A stretch of DNA of 5,950 bases from Phycisphaerales bacterium (GTDB taxonomy: Bacteria; Planctomycetota; Phycisphaerae; Phycisphaerales; UBA1924): NCBI GenBank assembly GCA_029212425.1, contig JARGNC010000150.1:1-5950 (forward strand), in the 5' to 3' direction. Below the pieces are notes generated by a model. That model ran no database searches and was not told the DNA's origin. It saw nothing but the letters and a program-made list of their open reading frames with translations. Position numbers and translations under genes: made by a program. Shown here piece after piece: positions 5,897-5,950 of this stretch. Numbering within the stretch: position 1 is the first letter of the stretch; every line of letters starts with the position of its first letter.

Positions 5897-5950
5897 GGGG
5901 TGATGATCGTGGGGGTGGTTGGGTGTGTTGCGGAAAGAGCCGTGGGAGCG
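5893..5950 (-). CDS. Possible 3' end of an upstream gene overlapping the dxr start
   Basis: On the minus strand, the frame entering from the right edge reads 18 codons (Ala/Thr/Pro-rich, ending TTPTIITP) and stops at a TGA at 5895-5893, which overlaps the dxr ATG as ATGA. Four-base ATGA overlaps are typical of adjacent genes in an operon, and phosphatidate cytidylyltransferase (cdsA) is a common gene before dxr. Nothing in these few residues identifies a family, and the AC-rich minus strand would give Thr/Pro in almost any frame. The alternative is that dxr itself extends upstream, since its own frame is also open here. Confidence 0.22.
   Translation of the reverse strand, partial: APTALSATHPTTPTIITP

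Overview
The window is a fully packed stretch of bacterial chromosome, roughly 55-65% G+C by eye. It carries five complete protein genes, the end of a probable sixth at the left edge, and possibly the last codons of a seventh at the right edge. No rRNA, tRNA, CRISPR array, insertion sequence or phage gene is visible, and no gap between genes exceeds about 60 bases. The mix of a TPR/O-GlcNAc-transferase-like glycosyltransferase, two sulfotransferases, a uronic-acid epimerase and a dxr gene, with mostly weak or absent Shine-Dalgarno sequences, fits a marine Planctomycetota-type bacterium, perhaps of the Phycisphaerae. That placement is inference from gene content and style; no taxonomic marker is present.

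Left half (1-1992, plus strand): a short hydrophobic C-terminal fragment ends at 93. It is followed by a UDP-glucuronate 4-epimerase-like short-chain dehydrogenase/reductase (152-1159). This gene is joined through a TGATG stop/start overlap and a clear AGGAG ribosome binding site to a sulfotransferase-fold protein (1159-1992). The pair probably forms one transcription unit supplying and sulfating a uronate-containing glycan.

Right half (5896-2018, minus strand): dxr (methylerythritol phosphate pathway) comes first. Five bases after its stop comes a TPR + GT41 (SPINDLY/OGT-like) glycosyltransferase, and 16 bases after that a canonical PAPS-dependent sulfotransferase. The tight spacing suggests one operon. 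The two sulfotransferase genes meet tail to tail at 1992/2018 with 25 bases between them and no convincing terminator.

Together, four of the five complete genes look like glycan- or protein-modifying enzymes (uronate epimerisation, O-linked glycosyl transfer, two sulfations), next to one housekeeping isoprenoid gene. A second large-scale feature is compositional: the plus strand is rich in G and T throughout, whichever strand is coding. The plus-strand proteins are therefore Gly/Val-rich and the minus-strand proteins Thr/Pro/His/Gln/Asn-rich. This looks like a replication-linked strand bias and also explains the many long open frames antisense to the real genes.
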